Origin: Thiotrichaceae bacterium UBA4486
GTDB lineage: Bacteria; Pseudomonadota; Gammaproteobacteria; Eutrophobiales; Eutrophobiaceae
Reading direction: 5' to 3'
Length of the DNA: 64,000 bases
Assembly: GCA_002389045.1 (NCBI GenBank)
Contig: DGNS01000006.1
Location: forward strand, 62,001 to 126,000
The notes beneath the pieces are model-generated. The model made no database searches. It worked only from the letters and a program-made list of their open reading frames with translations, and was not told where the DNA came from. Below, in pieces: positions 11,289 through 20,410 of the stretch. Within the stretch, counting starts at the first letter, position 1. Each line of letters begins with the position of its first letter. The position numbers and the translations under genes are program-made.

Positions 11289-11809
11289 GGTATTACCTTG
11301 TGGTTGTAAATACGGTCAATGATTTGTTTAATGTTGAATCGGGTGGTATCGATTACCAGGTCGGCTATCTCACGATAAAGTGGATCACGCTCCAGCATGA
11401 TCTGTTTCAACGTTGCCTGTGGATCGGACGTCTGTAACAAGGGTCGCCTGGTATCTTTCGCGATCCTCTCCAGAATATGATCAACATCGGCAGTGAGGTA
11501 GACCACAAAGCCGTTGCGGGCGAGCCGCCGGCGATTGTCATCAGTGAGCACCGCCCCGCCGCCGGTAGCCAGCACGATACCTTTTTTCCGGGTAAGCTCA
11601 TCGAGAACCTCGGACTCGCGTTTACGAAACCCGGACTCGCCCTCGATATCGAAGATGACCGGAATATCGACTCCGGTACGCTCTTCAACCTCGTGATCAC
11701 TGTCATAAAATTCCAGGCCCATTACCCTGGCAAGACGTTTACCGATAGTGGATTTCCCAACCCCCATCGGGCCCACCAGATACAGGCTGGAAATGTTCCT
11801 GGATGACAC
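11285..11809 (-). CDS. aroK: Shikimate kinase
   Basis: 174 aa. It phosphorylates shikimate at the 3-position in aromatic amino-acid synthesis. Walker A GPMGVGKSTIG is at about 13-23, the shikimate-binding DSDHEVEERTG follows near 36, then the GE(S)GFR(K)RE segment, the TGGGAV loop near 81 and the lid with RRPLL. aroK is first in the aroK-aroB-dgt-damX run and sits downstream of the terminated pil operon, the classic pilQ-aroK-aroB order. Confidence 0.97.
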   Translation of the reverse strand: MSSRNISSLYLVGPMGVGKSTIGKRLARVMGLEFYDSDHEVEERTGVDIPVIFDIEGESGFRKRESEVLDELTRKKGIVLATGGGAVLTDDNRRRLARNGFVVYLTADVDHILERIAKDTRRPLLQTSDPQATLKQIMLERDPLYREIADLVIDTTRFNIKQIIDRIYNHKVIP

Positions 11810-11928
11810 CGGCCACCTTTTGTTCTGAATCAGTTTTGTCTGGCGTGCCCGGATAAAACAATGACTGGATTATCCGAAGCCTCCATCGTTAATGTAACCG
11901 GCACAGAATAACAGCTTTGATATACAGA

Positions 11929-11967
11929 TAAAAAAAAAGATGTGGCTATCGTCTGACAGCCACATCT
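11929..11967 (-). terminator. Rho-independent terminator of pilMNOPQ
   Basis: A perfect 10-bp stem AGATGTGGCT / AGCCACATCT with a 10-base loop is followed on the minus strand by CTTTTTTTTAT. It begins about 55 bases after the pilQ stop codon and separates the pil operon from aroK. Confidence 0.88.
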
Positions 11968-12021
11968 CCTGTATTTTTACAGCCCCGGCAAGTCCACCAT
12001 GGCCTTGCCGGAGTCTCCCGG

Positions 12022-14118
12022 CTAGATGCGGAGATTATCCTTGAGGATCTTCGGAGTTACGAAGATCAGCAGCTCCGACTTGGTTTTCTCATCGCTGGTA
12101 CGTTTGAACAGAAAACCAACGTACGGCAGATCACCGAAGAACGGTACCCGGTCAATACTGTTGCTATCCGTCTGCGTATAGACACCGCCCAGCACCACGG
12201 TTTCGCCATCATCCACCAGCACCTGCGTACTGACATTACGCGTATCGATGGGCGGAACACCCAGAACATCGGGACTGCCGCGGCTGTCCTGGTTGACGGC
12301 GAGGTCAAGCAGGATTCTGTCATCCGGCGTGATTTGTGGTGTTACCCGCAATGACAGCACCGCCTTCTTGAACGACACTGAGGTGGCGCCGCTGGAAGTG
12401 GCCTGCTGGAAAGGAATTTCCACACCATTCTCGATAACCGCTTCACGCTGGTTGGCTGTAATAACCTTCGGATTGGCAATGTTCTCGGTGCGTCCCTCTG
12501 CTTCGGCCGCATTCAACTCGAGCTGTAACAGCCATGTGCCCACCTTGCCAACCAGCAGTCCGATACTGCCGGTAGCGCCGGCAACCGGTAGATCGACCAG
12601 CAGGTTTTCATTATCACTTGTGGTCAGAAATGTCTGACCGCCCACATCCGTGGTACCGGCCAGCCCGCCACCGACGGCGGCGAATGACTGCGTCCCCTGG
12701 TTCTGTCCACCGTTTCTGGCATTGTTCTGATCGGTGTCCTTGCTGTAGCCGAAACGCACACCCAGATCCTTGCTGAAACTTTCACTGGCATTGACTATTC
12801 GCGACTCAATCAGCACCTGTTTGACCGGCACATCCAGCTTGTTGATCATCGAGCGGATATTTTCCAGGCTGGTGCCCACATCCTGGATGATCAGGGTGTT
12901 GGTACGGGCATCGATAGACACATTTCCGCGCTCGGACAGCAGGTTGTTCTGGTCCGCCTTGATCAGGGTAGCCATATCACTGGCCTTTGCATAATTCACC
13001 TGGATAAACTCGGTACGCAGCGGCGCCAGTTCTTCAAGCTGTTTCTCGGCTTCCAGCTCGAGCTTTTCCCGGGCAGCCAGTTCTTCCTGCGGCGCGACCA
13101 TGACCACGTTACCGGTTTGCCGCATACCCAGACCACGCGCCTTGAGGATTATGTCCAGCGCCTGGTCCCAGGGTACGTTTTTCAGGCGCAGCGTCACATT
13201 ACCGGTTACCGAGTCACTGGCGACCATATTGAACCCGGTGAAATCAGCGATCAGCTGCAATACGGCGCGTACCTGGATATTCTGGAAATTCAGGGACAGG
13301 CGTTCACCCGTATAACCGAATTTTTCCTTCTTCAGTTTTTCCTGCTCGGCCCTGGTCAGCGGTTTGACGTCGATTGTCAGTAAATCATCGGACTGGTAGA
13401 CGAGATGATCATACTCGTCATTGACAGTGGATATGGTCATGCGGGCGCCATTGCCGTAAGGCGACGTGTCAACCTCTTTTACCGGCGTGGCAAAGTCGAT
13501 CACGTCGAGCTTGCGATCCAGTTCATCCGGCAGGTTGGTATCCAGAAAGTCGATCAGGATCTTGCCGCCTTCCTGGCTGATATCCACACCGATCGAGGGA
13601 TCAGACAGACGAACGAGTACCCGGCCCTCGCCACCGGCGCCACGACGAAAGTCGATGTTTTCCAGCGAACTGGTGGATGATGAGGACGGACCGGCCGCGA
13701 AAGTGGTTCCGGAAGTATCGGCCACGGCCTTGGCGCCGAGTGTAACCAGAACGGAACTGCCTTCGGTCGTGATGTCATAGGGTACCGACTCAACAAGATT
13801 CAGTACCACACGGGTGCGGCCACCGGCTTCAACTGCAGCGACACTGTGCGCCACACCGATACCGATGGAAACATTTTTATTGCTGGTATTTAACGTGGTG
13901 TTGGGAAAATCCAGCGCGATACGGGCCGGATTGTCGATGGTGAAGTTCAACGGTTCGGATGTCTGTGGTGTATTCAGATCAAGCCGTACCTGGACCCGGT
14001 CACCCGGCAGTGCAGAATAACTGATCCCCTCGAGAGATGATCCTGTCTGGGCGCCGACATTGATCCCGAACAACATCAACACCAAAAGGCATGCCCTGTT
14101 TATCAGTTGCTTACTCAT
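12022..14118 (-). CDS. pilQ: Type IV pilus secretin PilQ
   Basis: Outer-membrane secretin through which the pilus fibre exits. The start at 14118 is chosen because it follows GGGGATAGTCGC and opens a signal peptide (MSKQLINRACLLVLMLFG, cleavage near GAQT); 14 extra upstream codons are open. The mature protein, 698 aa including signal, has two AMIN-type domains (about 30-260) that may bind peptidoglycan, a secretin/TonB short domain (about 280-350), N-domain repeats and a C-terminal secretin pore with the conserved VPFFGDLPYVGFLF near the end. It ends the pilM-N-O-P-Q operon. Confidence 0.96.
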   Translation of the reverse strand: MSKQLINRACLLVLMLFGINVGAQTGSSLEGISYSALPGDRVQVRLDLNTPQTSEPLNFTIDNPARIALDFPNTTLNTSNKNVSIGIGVAHSVAAVEAGGRTRVVLNLVESVPYDITTEGSSVLVTLGAKAVADTSGTTFAAGPSSSSTSSLENIDFRRGAGGEGRVLVRLSDPSIGVDISQEGGKILIDFLDTNLPDELDRKLDVIDFATPVKEVDTSPYGNGARMTISTVNDEYDHLVYQSDDLLTIDVKPLTRAEQEKLKKEKFGYTGERLSLNFQNIQVRAVLQLIADFTGFNMVASDSVTGNVTLRLKNVPWDQALDIILKARGLGMRQTGNVVMVAPQEELAAREKLELEAEKQLEELAPLRTEFIQVNYAKASDMATLIKADQNNLLSERGNVSIDARTNTLIIQDVGTSLENIRSMINKLDVPVKQVLIESRIVNASESFSKDLGVRFGYSKDTDQNNARNGGQNQGTQSFAAVGGGLAGTTDVGGQTFLTTSDNENLLVDLPVAGATGSIGLLVGKVGTWLLQLELNAAEAEGRTENIANPKVITANQREAVIENGVEIPFQQATSSGATSVSFKKAVLSLRVTPQITPDDRILLDLAVNQDSRGSPDVLGVPPIDTRNVSTQVLVDDGETVVLGGVYTQTDSNSIDRVPFFGDLPYVGFLFKRTSDEKTKSELLIFVTPKILKDNLRI

Positions 14119-14174
14119 GCGACTATCCCCGGTTATACCGTTTGCAATACATTCTGCCATCTCAGCTACCCCTG

Positions 14175-14723
14175 TTATTCAGCCAGGGCTATGGCCGCGA
14201 CGCGTTCTTCCCAGCGGCCCTGACTGTTCTTGATGATTTCTCTGAGTTCAATTTTGTCTTCGAAAATATTGGTTATCTTGCCAATATTACGTCCCATGTA
14301 ATTTCCCACCCTGACGCGATGTACAGTGCCTTCCGGTGACTTGATGATGCCCCAGTTTTCTTCCTCGCTGTCGATGGTTCCCACCATCTCCAGGCTGTCG
14401 AGTTCGTAGCCTTCAAGTTCCTCGCGGTTGCGATTCTTGATTTCACGTTCCATTTCCTCGGTCAGGCCACTGTCAACCACTTCTTCCGGTTGTTGCTTTT
14501 CGATGTAAAACGGCTCAAAGGGATCCCTGGCACCTGCTTCCGCTGACTTGTAGGCATAGGCATCGTAGGGTTTGATCTCGGGCAGCGGCTCGATTTCACC
14601 ACCGGGCCGGGACATGATTTCCGAAACGCGTGCTTCCAGATCGCTGATATCATTGGAAATACAACCAGCGAGAAATGATGCAAGAAAAATGATGAAAAGG
14701 TTTCTGGTTATTAATCGTGTCAC
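14175..14723 (-). CDS. pilP: Type IV pilus lipoprotein PilP
   Basis: 182 aa inner-membrane lipoprotein that links the PilN/PilO complex to the PilQ secretin. The lipobox LAGC ends a signal peptide at Cys21, so the mature protein is acylated there. The middle is Pro/Glu-rich and probably extended. The C-terminal beta domain contains the family pattern GTIDSEEENWGIIKSPEGTV and VGNYMGRNIGKI. It lies three bases after pilO and directly before pilQ. Confidence 0.94.
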   Translation of the reverse strand: MTRLITRNLFIIFLASFLAGCISNDISDLEARVSEIMSRPGGEIEPLPEIKPYDAYAYKSAEAGARDPFEPFYIEKQQPEEVVDSGLTEEMEREIKNRNREELEGYELDSLEMVGTIDSEEENWGIIKSPEGTVHRVRVGNYMGRNIGKITNIFEDKIELREIIKNSQGRWEERVAAIALAE

Positions 14724-14726
14724 GGC

Positions 14727-15317
14727 CTATTCCCCTTCTTCCAGTGCCCGATAGGTCTTGGCGGTGGCGCTCATACTGAGTGATTTACCCTGATCCTTTT
14801 TCCTTTCTATCGTGATGTTGTGTGCCGTCACAATTCTGGGCAGAGCGGCAACACCACTGACAAATTCGCCGAATTCGTGATACTCCCCCAGCACCTTGAT
14901 CTGTATAGGCAGTTCTACATAGAACTCCTTTGGACGTTCCTTGTTGGGTTTGAACAATTCAAATTCAAGGCCCGCGGCCAGTCCGGTCTGTGAGATATCG
15001 ACCAGCAAGCCGGCGACCTCGGTCTCATCGGGTAACTGGCGCAGCATGTCACCGAAGGAACGCTTCATTTCCTTCATCTGTTCTTTCAATGCGTTGAGAT
15101 TGGCCGCCTTTTTCTGCTTTCTCTCCAGGACATCAAGTTTTTCAATTTCTGTTGTCTCGAGTTCGGCGATCCTGATACGCAGATCCTTGACATCGTAATG
15201 CCAGCCGGCAAAAAGAATGGCGCCGCAGACAATGGCAATCAATCCGGCTTTCACGGGCAGTGGCCAGCCACCCATGTTCTGCATATCAAGATTGTTAATA
15301 TCGTCTATGAGACTCAT
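14727..15317 (-). CDS. pilO: Type IV pilus inner-membrane protein PilO
   Basis: 196 aa. One membrane helix at about 22-41 (VKAGLIAIVCGAILFAGWHY) is followed by a coiled coil (about 48-90, rich in Glu/Lys/Leu heptads) and a ferredoxin-like C-terminal domain with LPIQIKVLGEYHEFGEFVSGVAALPRI split over two motifs. PilO pairs with PilN to form the periplasmic alignment complex of the type IV pilus machine. Its ATG overlaps the pilN stop by four bases. Confidence 0.95.
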   Translation of the reverse strand: MSLIDDINNLDMQNMGGWPLPVKAGLIAIVCGAILFAGWHYDVKDLRIRIAELETTEIEKLDVLERKQKKAANLNALKEQMKEMKRSFGDMLRQLPDETEVAGLLVDISQTGLAAGLEFELFKPNKERPKEFYVELPIQIKVLGEYHEFGEFVSGVAALPRIVTAHNITIERKKDQGKSLSMSATAKTYRALEEGE

Positions 15318-15886
15318 GCTTCGTCACCTTCCTCGTCTTCATCCTTAGGCACAACCTGCTGGAATCGCAAGGTGAAGTTGCTGACCTTGGGACCATCCTG
15401 CGGTTTGACCTCGATTACGTCCAGGTCAGGGTTTTTAAGCCATTCGGATTTTTCCAGCTTGCGCATAAATGATGAGACGCGCGCGTTGGACTGGGCTACG
15501 CCATTGATGGTTATCTTTTTACCTTGCTGGTTGAGTCTTTCCAGACTTACACCTTCCGGCAGACTGTTAACAATCTCATCAAACAGGCGTACCACCAGTG
15601 GCCGGTTACCCTGCAGTCTTTCAATGGCCCGCATTCGTGAAAGCAAGCGTTGCTTCTCTTTTTCAAGCCGCTGTATTTCCTTGATCTTTTCATTAAGTAT
15701 CTTGATTTGATCTTCGATGTAACTGACCCTGAGTTCCTTGTACCTGATAACTTCGTTGTGATACCAGTGCACACCGCCCCAGATAACCACCGCCAACACG
15801 GCAAATAATGCGACCGTTGTCAGATACTCTTTTTGCTTCTCTTTACGGAGAGCCTCGCGCCAGGGTAGCAGATTGATTCTTGCCAT
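15314..15886 (-). CDS. pilN: Type IV pilus inner-membrane protein PilN
   Basis: 190 aa. It starts with the conserved cytoplasmic motif INLLPWRE (about 4-11), through which PilN docks into a groove of PilM. A membrane helix (about 23-42), a coiled coil (about 48-90) and a periplasmic ferredoxin-like domain follow. It connects cytoplasmic PilM to PilO/PilP. The gene abuts pilM, sharing the stop/start region. Confidence 0.95.
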   Translation of the reverse strand: MARINLLPWREALRKEKQKEYLTTVALFAVLAVVIWGGVHWYHNEVIRYKELRVSYIEDQIKILNEKIKEIQRLEKEKQRLLSRMRAIERLQGNRPLVVRLFDEIVNSLPEGVSLERLNQQGKKITINGVAQSNARVSSFMRKLEKSEWLKNPDLDVIEVKPQDGPKVSNFTLRFQQVVPKDEDEEGDEA

Positions 15887-16947
15887 CAGTCGAAACTCCT
15901 TAATGCCAGGCCACAGGCAACCATCAATGCCGGGGCATCGTTCGCCAGTGACTGCGCCGGCACTTTCGATGAAAGTGACATGTTGGCAAACGGGTTAACG
16001 ATACTGGTCGGCACACCGATCTTGGATTCGACCAGTTCCGCGATACCATGAATGGATGCACAGCCTCCTGCCAGAAGCAGGTGGTCAATATTGGTAATGG
16101 AACTGGATGAATAAAAGAACTGTTGTGCCCGGCTGATTTGCTGAGCCAGCGATTCCTTGAAAGGTTCCAGAACCTCGGGCTCATAGTTATCAGGCAGGCC
16201 TCCCTGTCGTTTGGCCAGCCCGGCCTCTTCATACGAGAGCCCGTAGCGTCTCTGGATATCTTCCGTTAATTGCTGGCCACCGAATTGTTGTTCACGCGAA
16301 TAAATGATTTTCATGTTCTCGAGAACACTGAAGGTGGTCACCGATGAACCGACATCCGCTACGGCAATGATCTGATCCTGCGCTCCCTGGAACAGATCAT
16401 CTGCCAGCAGCTTGACCGAGTTCTCGAGGGCAAACGCTTCAACATCGATAACCTTGGCGACCAGGTCAGCGGTGTCCAGTACGGCAACCCGGGCATCAAC
16501 CACGTCACTTCTTGATGCGGCGAGCAATACGTCGACCCGATCCGGGTTCGACTCTGATTGACCGATAATCTCGAAATCAAGAGCGACTTCTTCAAGGGGA
16601 AAGGGGATGTATTGATCGGCTTCAAGCTGGATCTGGGTTTCCATATCGTCTTCGGAAATATCGCCCGGCATGGTAATCATCTTGGTAATGACCGCTGATC
16701 CGGCCACTGCCGCTACTGCGAATTTTGTTTTGCTTCCCGATTTTTTCCAGGCCCTGGAAACAGCTTCGCCAACCGCCTCAATATCATTTATATTCTTGTC
16801 TACGACGGAATTGGAAGGCAATGGCTCAACAGCGTAACTTTCAACACGATATTTGCCGCCGCCACGGCTCAGTTCCAGCAACTTAACTGCTGTGGCGCTG
16901 ATATCGATCCCGACCATAGGTACAGTTTTTTTCTTAAATGGTAACAC
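15886..16947 (-). CDS. pilM: Type IV pilus assembly ATPase-fold protein PilM
   Basis: 353 aa actin/FtsA-like cytoplasmic protein that binds PilN and helps assemble the pilus motor platform. The conserved start MLPFKKKTVPMVGIDIS ATAVKLLEL pattern supports the GTG start at 16947, which is preceded by AAAAGGA. The actin-like phosphate-1 motif VGIDISATAVK and phosphate-2 region AVADVGSSVTTFSVLE (near 195) are visible, as is the LLAGGCASIHGIAELV adenosine motif. It is the first gene of the pil operon and diverges from the PBP1A gene, a conserved pairing. Confidence 0.95.
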   Translation of the reverse strand: MLPFKKKTVPMVGIDISATAVKLLELSRGGGKYRVESYAVEPLPSNSVVDKNINDIEAVGEAVSRAWKKSGSKTKFAVAAVAGSAVITKMITMPGDISEDDMETQIQLEADQYIPFPLEEVALDFEIIGQSESNPDRVDVLLAASRSDVVDARVAVLDTADLVAKVIDVEAFALENSVKLLADDLFQGAQDQIIAVADVGSSVTTFSVLENMKIIYSREQQFGGQQLTEDIQRRYGLSYEEAGLAKRQGGLPDNYEPEVLEPFKESLAQQISRAQQFFYSSSSITNIDHLLLAGGCASIHGIAELVESKIGVPTSIVNPFANMSLSSKVPAQSLANDAPALMVACGLALRSFD

Positions 16948-17004
16948 TGTTTTTTCCTTTTAATGTCATTAGTTATGAGCCATATATGTACAATAACATT
17001 AACT

Positions 17005-17020
17005 TATAGTTGCAACTATA
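17005..17020. promoter_or_regulatory. 16-bp palindrome in the pilM/ponA divergent region
   Basis: TATAGTTGCAACTATA is a perfect inverted repeat in an AT-rich 190-bp interval between divergently transcribed pilM and ponA. On the minus strand a possible promoter TTTACT-16 bp-TATAAG overlaps it, which would suit an operator acting on the pil operon. The regulator is unknown. Confidence 0.45.
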
Positions 17021-17137
17021 GCCAAGTAAAAATTAAAAAACAAATGTTTTTAATGACTTTTTTATGAAATGGTTTAATTCTCACAATTTTGTTTAAAACC
17101 CATACATCTGGCACTTCGGCAAGGTACACTACCCCAT

Positions 17138-19612
17138 ATGTTGCGTTTCGCGTTTTATAGTCTGTTACTGTTTTTTGCCCTTTTGATCACCGGTGCCACC
17201 GGATTGACCTGGTATGTGGTGCCAAATCTGCCGGATATCGAGACCCTCAAGGACGTGAAACTGCAGATCCCCTTGCGTGTGTACTCCCGGGATCAATCCC
17301 TGATCGCGGAATTCGGGGAAAAACGCCGTATCCCTGTGGCCATCGACGAAGTCCCCGAACCACTGATCCTGGCATTCCTGGCCGCCGAGGATGATCGTTT
17401 CTACAAGCACCCCGGCGTCGACTGGCAAGGGATTCTGCGTGCCGCAATCAGCCTTGCGCGCACGGGTGAAAAGAAGCAGGGGGGCAGTACGATTACCATG
17501 CAGGTAGCCAGAAATTTTTTCCTCAGTCGGGAAAAAACCTATCTTCGCAAACTCAATGAGATCTTCCTGGCCCTGAAGATTGAACGCTACCTGAGCAAGG
17601 ATGAGATCCTTGAACTCTATCTGAACAAGATTTACCTGGGGCAACGCGCTTACGGCATTGCTGCCGCGGCAAGAATTTACTACGGGGCCGAATTATTTGA
17701 ACTGGAGTTGTCGCAAATGGCCATGCTGGCGGGTTTACCGAAAGCGCCGTCGAGTACCAATCCAGTAACCAACCCGGAAGCGGCAATGCAGAGGCGTCAG
17801 TATGTGCTTGAACGCATGTTACGTGTCGGTTTTATCAGTGAGGATGAATTCAACGAAGCCGGCAAAGCGCCATTGACGGCCAGCCTGCATGCCACGGACA
17901 TTGAACTCGAAGCCTCCTATGTCGCGGAGATGGTGCGCAAGGATCTCGTTGATCAATACGGTGAAGACGTTTACGAGAGCGGTTTTAATGTTTATACCAC
18001 GCTGATTGACCGTAACCAGACCGCGGCCAATCACGCATTACGCCAGGCCCTTCTGGAATACGACGAACGTCATGGTTACCGTGGCGCGGAACATCATATC
18101 GAATTACAACCCGGTATGTCCGAGTCTGACTGGAATCGCGTGTTAGCGGAGTATCCCGTCATTAACAGCCTTTACCCCGGGCTGGTCACCGGCGTCTTCG
18201 ACAAATCCATTGCTGTTTATTTGAGTGGAATCGGCGTCATTAATATCGACTGGCCGGGTTTATCCTGGGCCAGAAAATACATTACCGAGAATTACCGCGG
18301 CGCGGCGCCAAAATCGGCCGATGAGATTGTCAAACCCGGCGATGTCATCCGCATCATGGAAGATGCCGAGGGTAACTGGCTACTGACACAAATACCGGCG
18401 GTGGAAGGCGGGCTGATTTCCCTGGATCCGCAGAATGGCGCTACCCTGGCCCTGGTCGGGGGCTTTGATTTTTATCACAGCAAATTCAATCGCGTCACCC
18501 AGGCCTATAGACAGCCCGGTTCCGGGTTCAAGCCCTTTATTTATTCCGCCGGACTGGCTGCCGGCGAAACGGCCGCAAGTATTTTTAACGATGCGCCCGT
18601 AGTGTTTACCGATCCCGGCATCGAGGATGCGTGGCGTCCGGAAAACTACGGTCATGACTACAAGGGACCGATGCGAATGCGCGAAGCCCTGACCCAGTCC
18701 CGCAACCTGGTATCCATACGCCTGCTTAACAAGATTGGCGTGCCCTTCGCGCTTGAGCACGTGGGACGTTTCGGTTTCGATACGGATCGGCTGCCGAAAA
18801 ACCTGTCACTGGCCCTGGGCAGCGGTGAGATATCGCTGTGGGAACAGGCCCGCGGTTTCAGTGTTTTTGCCAACGGCGGTTTCATGATCGAACCGCACTA
18901 CATCAACAGCATAATCGACAGCAATGGTAATATCGTATTTACGGCCAATCCTCCGGAAGTCTGTGCGCAATGCCTTGATGAGCAGGAAATGCAACAGCCG
19001 GCGGACGAAGAAACAGCGGGTGAAATGCAGGTGACTATGGATGATTCCGATACTGTCATGACGCCCGAGGCTGTTCCCGCCGCCATGCCGGAGGAGACTG
19101 CCAACGCGGTCCGTTATGCCAAACGCGTAGTCGATGCGCGTAATATCTGGATCATGAATTCCATTACCCGTGACGTGATACAGCGTGGTACCGGGCGTCG
19201 CGCCATGGTTCTGGGCCGTAACGACCTGTCCGGCAAAACCGGCACAACCAATGATCAGCGTGATGCCTGGTTCTCCGGTTTCAACGCTGACGTCGTTGCT
19301 GTTGCCTGGGTTGGCTTCGATGAGTTTCTGCCCCTGGGTGGTCGTGAGACCGGCTCCCGCGCGGCATTGCCCATGTGGATCGAGTATATGAAAGTGGCTC
19401 TGGACTCACGGCCGGAGAATATCCTGCCGCGACCGGAGGGACTGGTCAACGTCAAGATCAATCCGCAAACGGGCAAGCCGGCCGGCGCCAATGATCCGAA
19501 TGCCATATTCGAGGTGTTCCGAAGTGAATACGCGCCGACAGGCTATCCCGCCGATGGCGCCGATAACCCGTTTGTCGAGAATACGATCAATACCGTACCG
19601 GAACTGTTTTAA
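17138..19612 (+). CDS. mrcA: Penicillin-binding protein 1A
   Basis: 824 aa bifunctional peptidoglycan synthase anchored by an N-terminal helix (about 3-26). The glycosyltransferase (GT51) domain shows AAEDDRFYKHPGVDW near 84 and GGSTITMQVARNFFLS near 115. The transpeptidase has the nucleophile motif SGFK in QPGSGFKPF near 465, SRN near 523 and KTGT in LSGKTGTTNDQRDAWF near 700. An extra domain of about 100 residues separates the two catalytic parts, as in PBP1A. A linker rich in Glu/Met precedes the KTG region. It is also called ponA. It diverges from pilM, as in pseudomonads. Confidence 0.96.
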   Translation: MLRFAFYSLLLFFALLITGATGLTWYVVPNLPDIETLKDVKLQIPLRVYSRDQSLIAEFGEKRRIPVAIDEVPEPLILAFLAAEDDRFYKHPGVDWQGILRAAISLARTGEKKQGGSTITMQVARNFFLSREKTYLRKLNEIFLALKIERYLSKDEILELYLNKIYLGQRAYGIAAAARIYYGAELFELELSQMAMLAGLPKAPSSTNPVTNPEAAMQRRQYVLERMLRVGFISEDEFNEAGKAPLTASLHATDIELEASYVAEMVRKDLVDQYGEDVYESGFNVYTTLIDRNQTAANHALRQALLEYDERHGYRGAEHHIELQPGMSESDWNRVLAEYPVINSLYPGLVTGVFDKSIAVYLSGIGVINIDWPGLSWARKYITENYRGAAPKSADEIVKPGDVIRIMEDAEGNWLLTQIPAVEGGLISLDPQNGATLALVGGFDFYHSKFNRVTQAYRQPGSGFKPFIYSAGLAAGETAASIFNDAPVVFTDPGIEDAWRPENYGHDYKGPMRMREALTQSRNLVSIRLLNKIGVPFALEHVGRFGFDTDRLPKNLSLALGSGEISLWEQARGFSVFANGGFMIEPHYINSIIDSNGNIVFTANPPEVCAQCLDEQEMQQPADEETAGEMQVTMDDSDTVMTPEAVPAAMPEETANAVRYAKRVVDARNIWIMNSITRDVIQRGTGRRAMVLGRNDLSGKTGTTNDQRDAWFSGFNADVVAVAWVGFDEFLPLGGRETGSRAALPMWIEYMKVALDSRPENILPRPEGLVNVKINPQTGKPAGANDPNAIFEVFRSEYAPTGYPADGADNPFVENTINTVPELF

Positions 19613-19789
19613 ACCTGAAAAATAAAACAGTTTCGCAATGTCCGGAATACCGCTGACCGGATCAGAAAATCGGCTGCATTGCCGGGATAGTAGAAAACAT
19701 ACTGGTTCAGGAACCTGGCGATTCTGTCAGGTATCCTCAATCACACATTGCGTTCTTCGCGGCTTCACGAGAGTATTATTTGTATTACC

Positions 19790-20407
19790 ATGGCCAGGCA
19801 AAAATCCGATACCACACTACGCTGCGAACTGGCCGAAATGGCGGCAAGGATGATGGCGGTCGATGGTGTGCCGGATTACCTGACCGCCAAAAAAAAAGCT
19901 GCCGGTCGTCTCGGTATCACGCAGGCCAGGCACCTGCCCAGCAACAGGGAAATCGAGGCCGCCTTGATCAACTACCAGCGGCTGTTCCAGAGTGACTCAC
20001 AACCCCGTGCCGTTCGCCAATTGCGCGAGACAGCCCTGGAAGCCATGAATTTCTTTCACAGCTTCCAGCCCTACCTGACAGGCGCGGTACTGAAAGGCAC
20101 CGCTAACACGCATTCCACGGTGCATCTGATCATTTACACCGACTCTCCCGAGGATCTGGACCGCCTGCTGATGGATCATCAGATTCCCTATGAACTGGTG
20201 GATCGAAGCGTAAAATTCAAACCGGAGAATGAAGCAGTTTATCCCAGTTACCAGTTCATGGTCCGTGACAAACGTATTGCACTGACCGTGTTTCCGTTTC
20301 GCAAGCGTAACCACTCCCCGCTGAGTCCAACAGACGGCAAACCCATGCAACGCGCCAACACAGAACGCGTAAAACGGTTGATCTTTGAAGACCGGGAACT
20401 TCTCTGA
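19790..20407 (+). CDS. Conserved protein of unknown function
   Basis: 205 aa, starting at the ATG that opens MARQKSDTTLRCELAEMAARMM; an upstream TTG at 19748 is also in frame. I recognise the family as a widespread beta/gammaproteobacterial protein in which an N-terminal helical segment (AxKKKAAGRLG, LPSNREIEAALINYQRLF) is followed by a segment resembling nucleotidyltransferase folds: LTGAVLKGTANTHSTVHLIIYTD followed by DLDRLL. Relatives sometimes carry a UDP-N-acetylmuramate-alanine ligase label that nothing in the sequence supports. It ends four bases before priA and may be cotranscribed with it. Function unknown. Confidence 0.8.
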   Translation: MARQKSDTTLRCELAEMAARMMAVDGVPDYLTAKKKAAGRLGITQARHLPSNREIEAALINYQRLFQSDSQPRAVRQLRETALEAMNFFHSFQPYLTGAVLKGTANTHSTVHLIIYTDSPEDLDRLLMDHQIPYELVDRSVKFKPENEAVYPSYQFMVRDKRIALTVFPFRKRNHSPLSPTDGKPMQRANTERVKRLIFEDRELL

Positions 20408-20410
20408 TAC

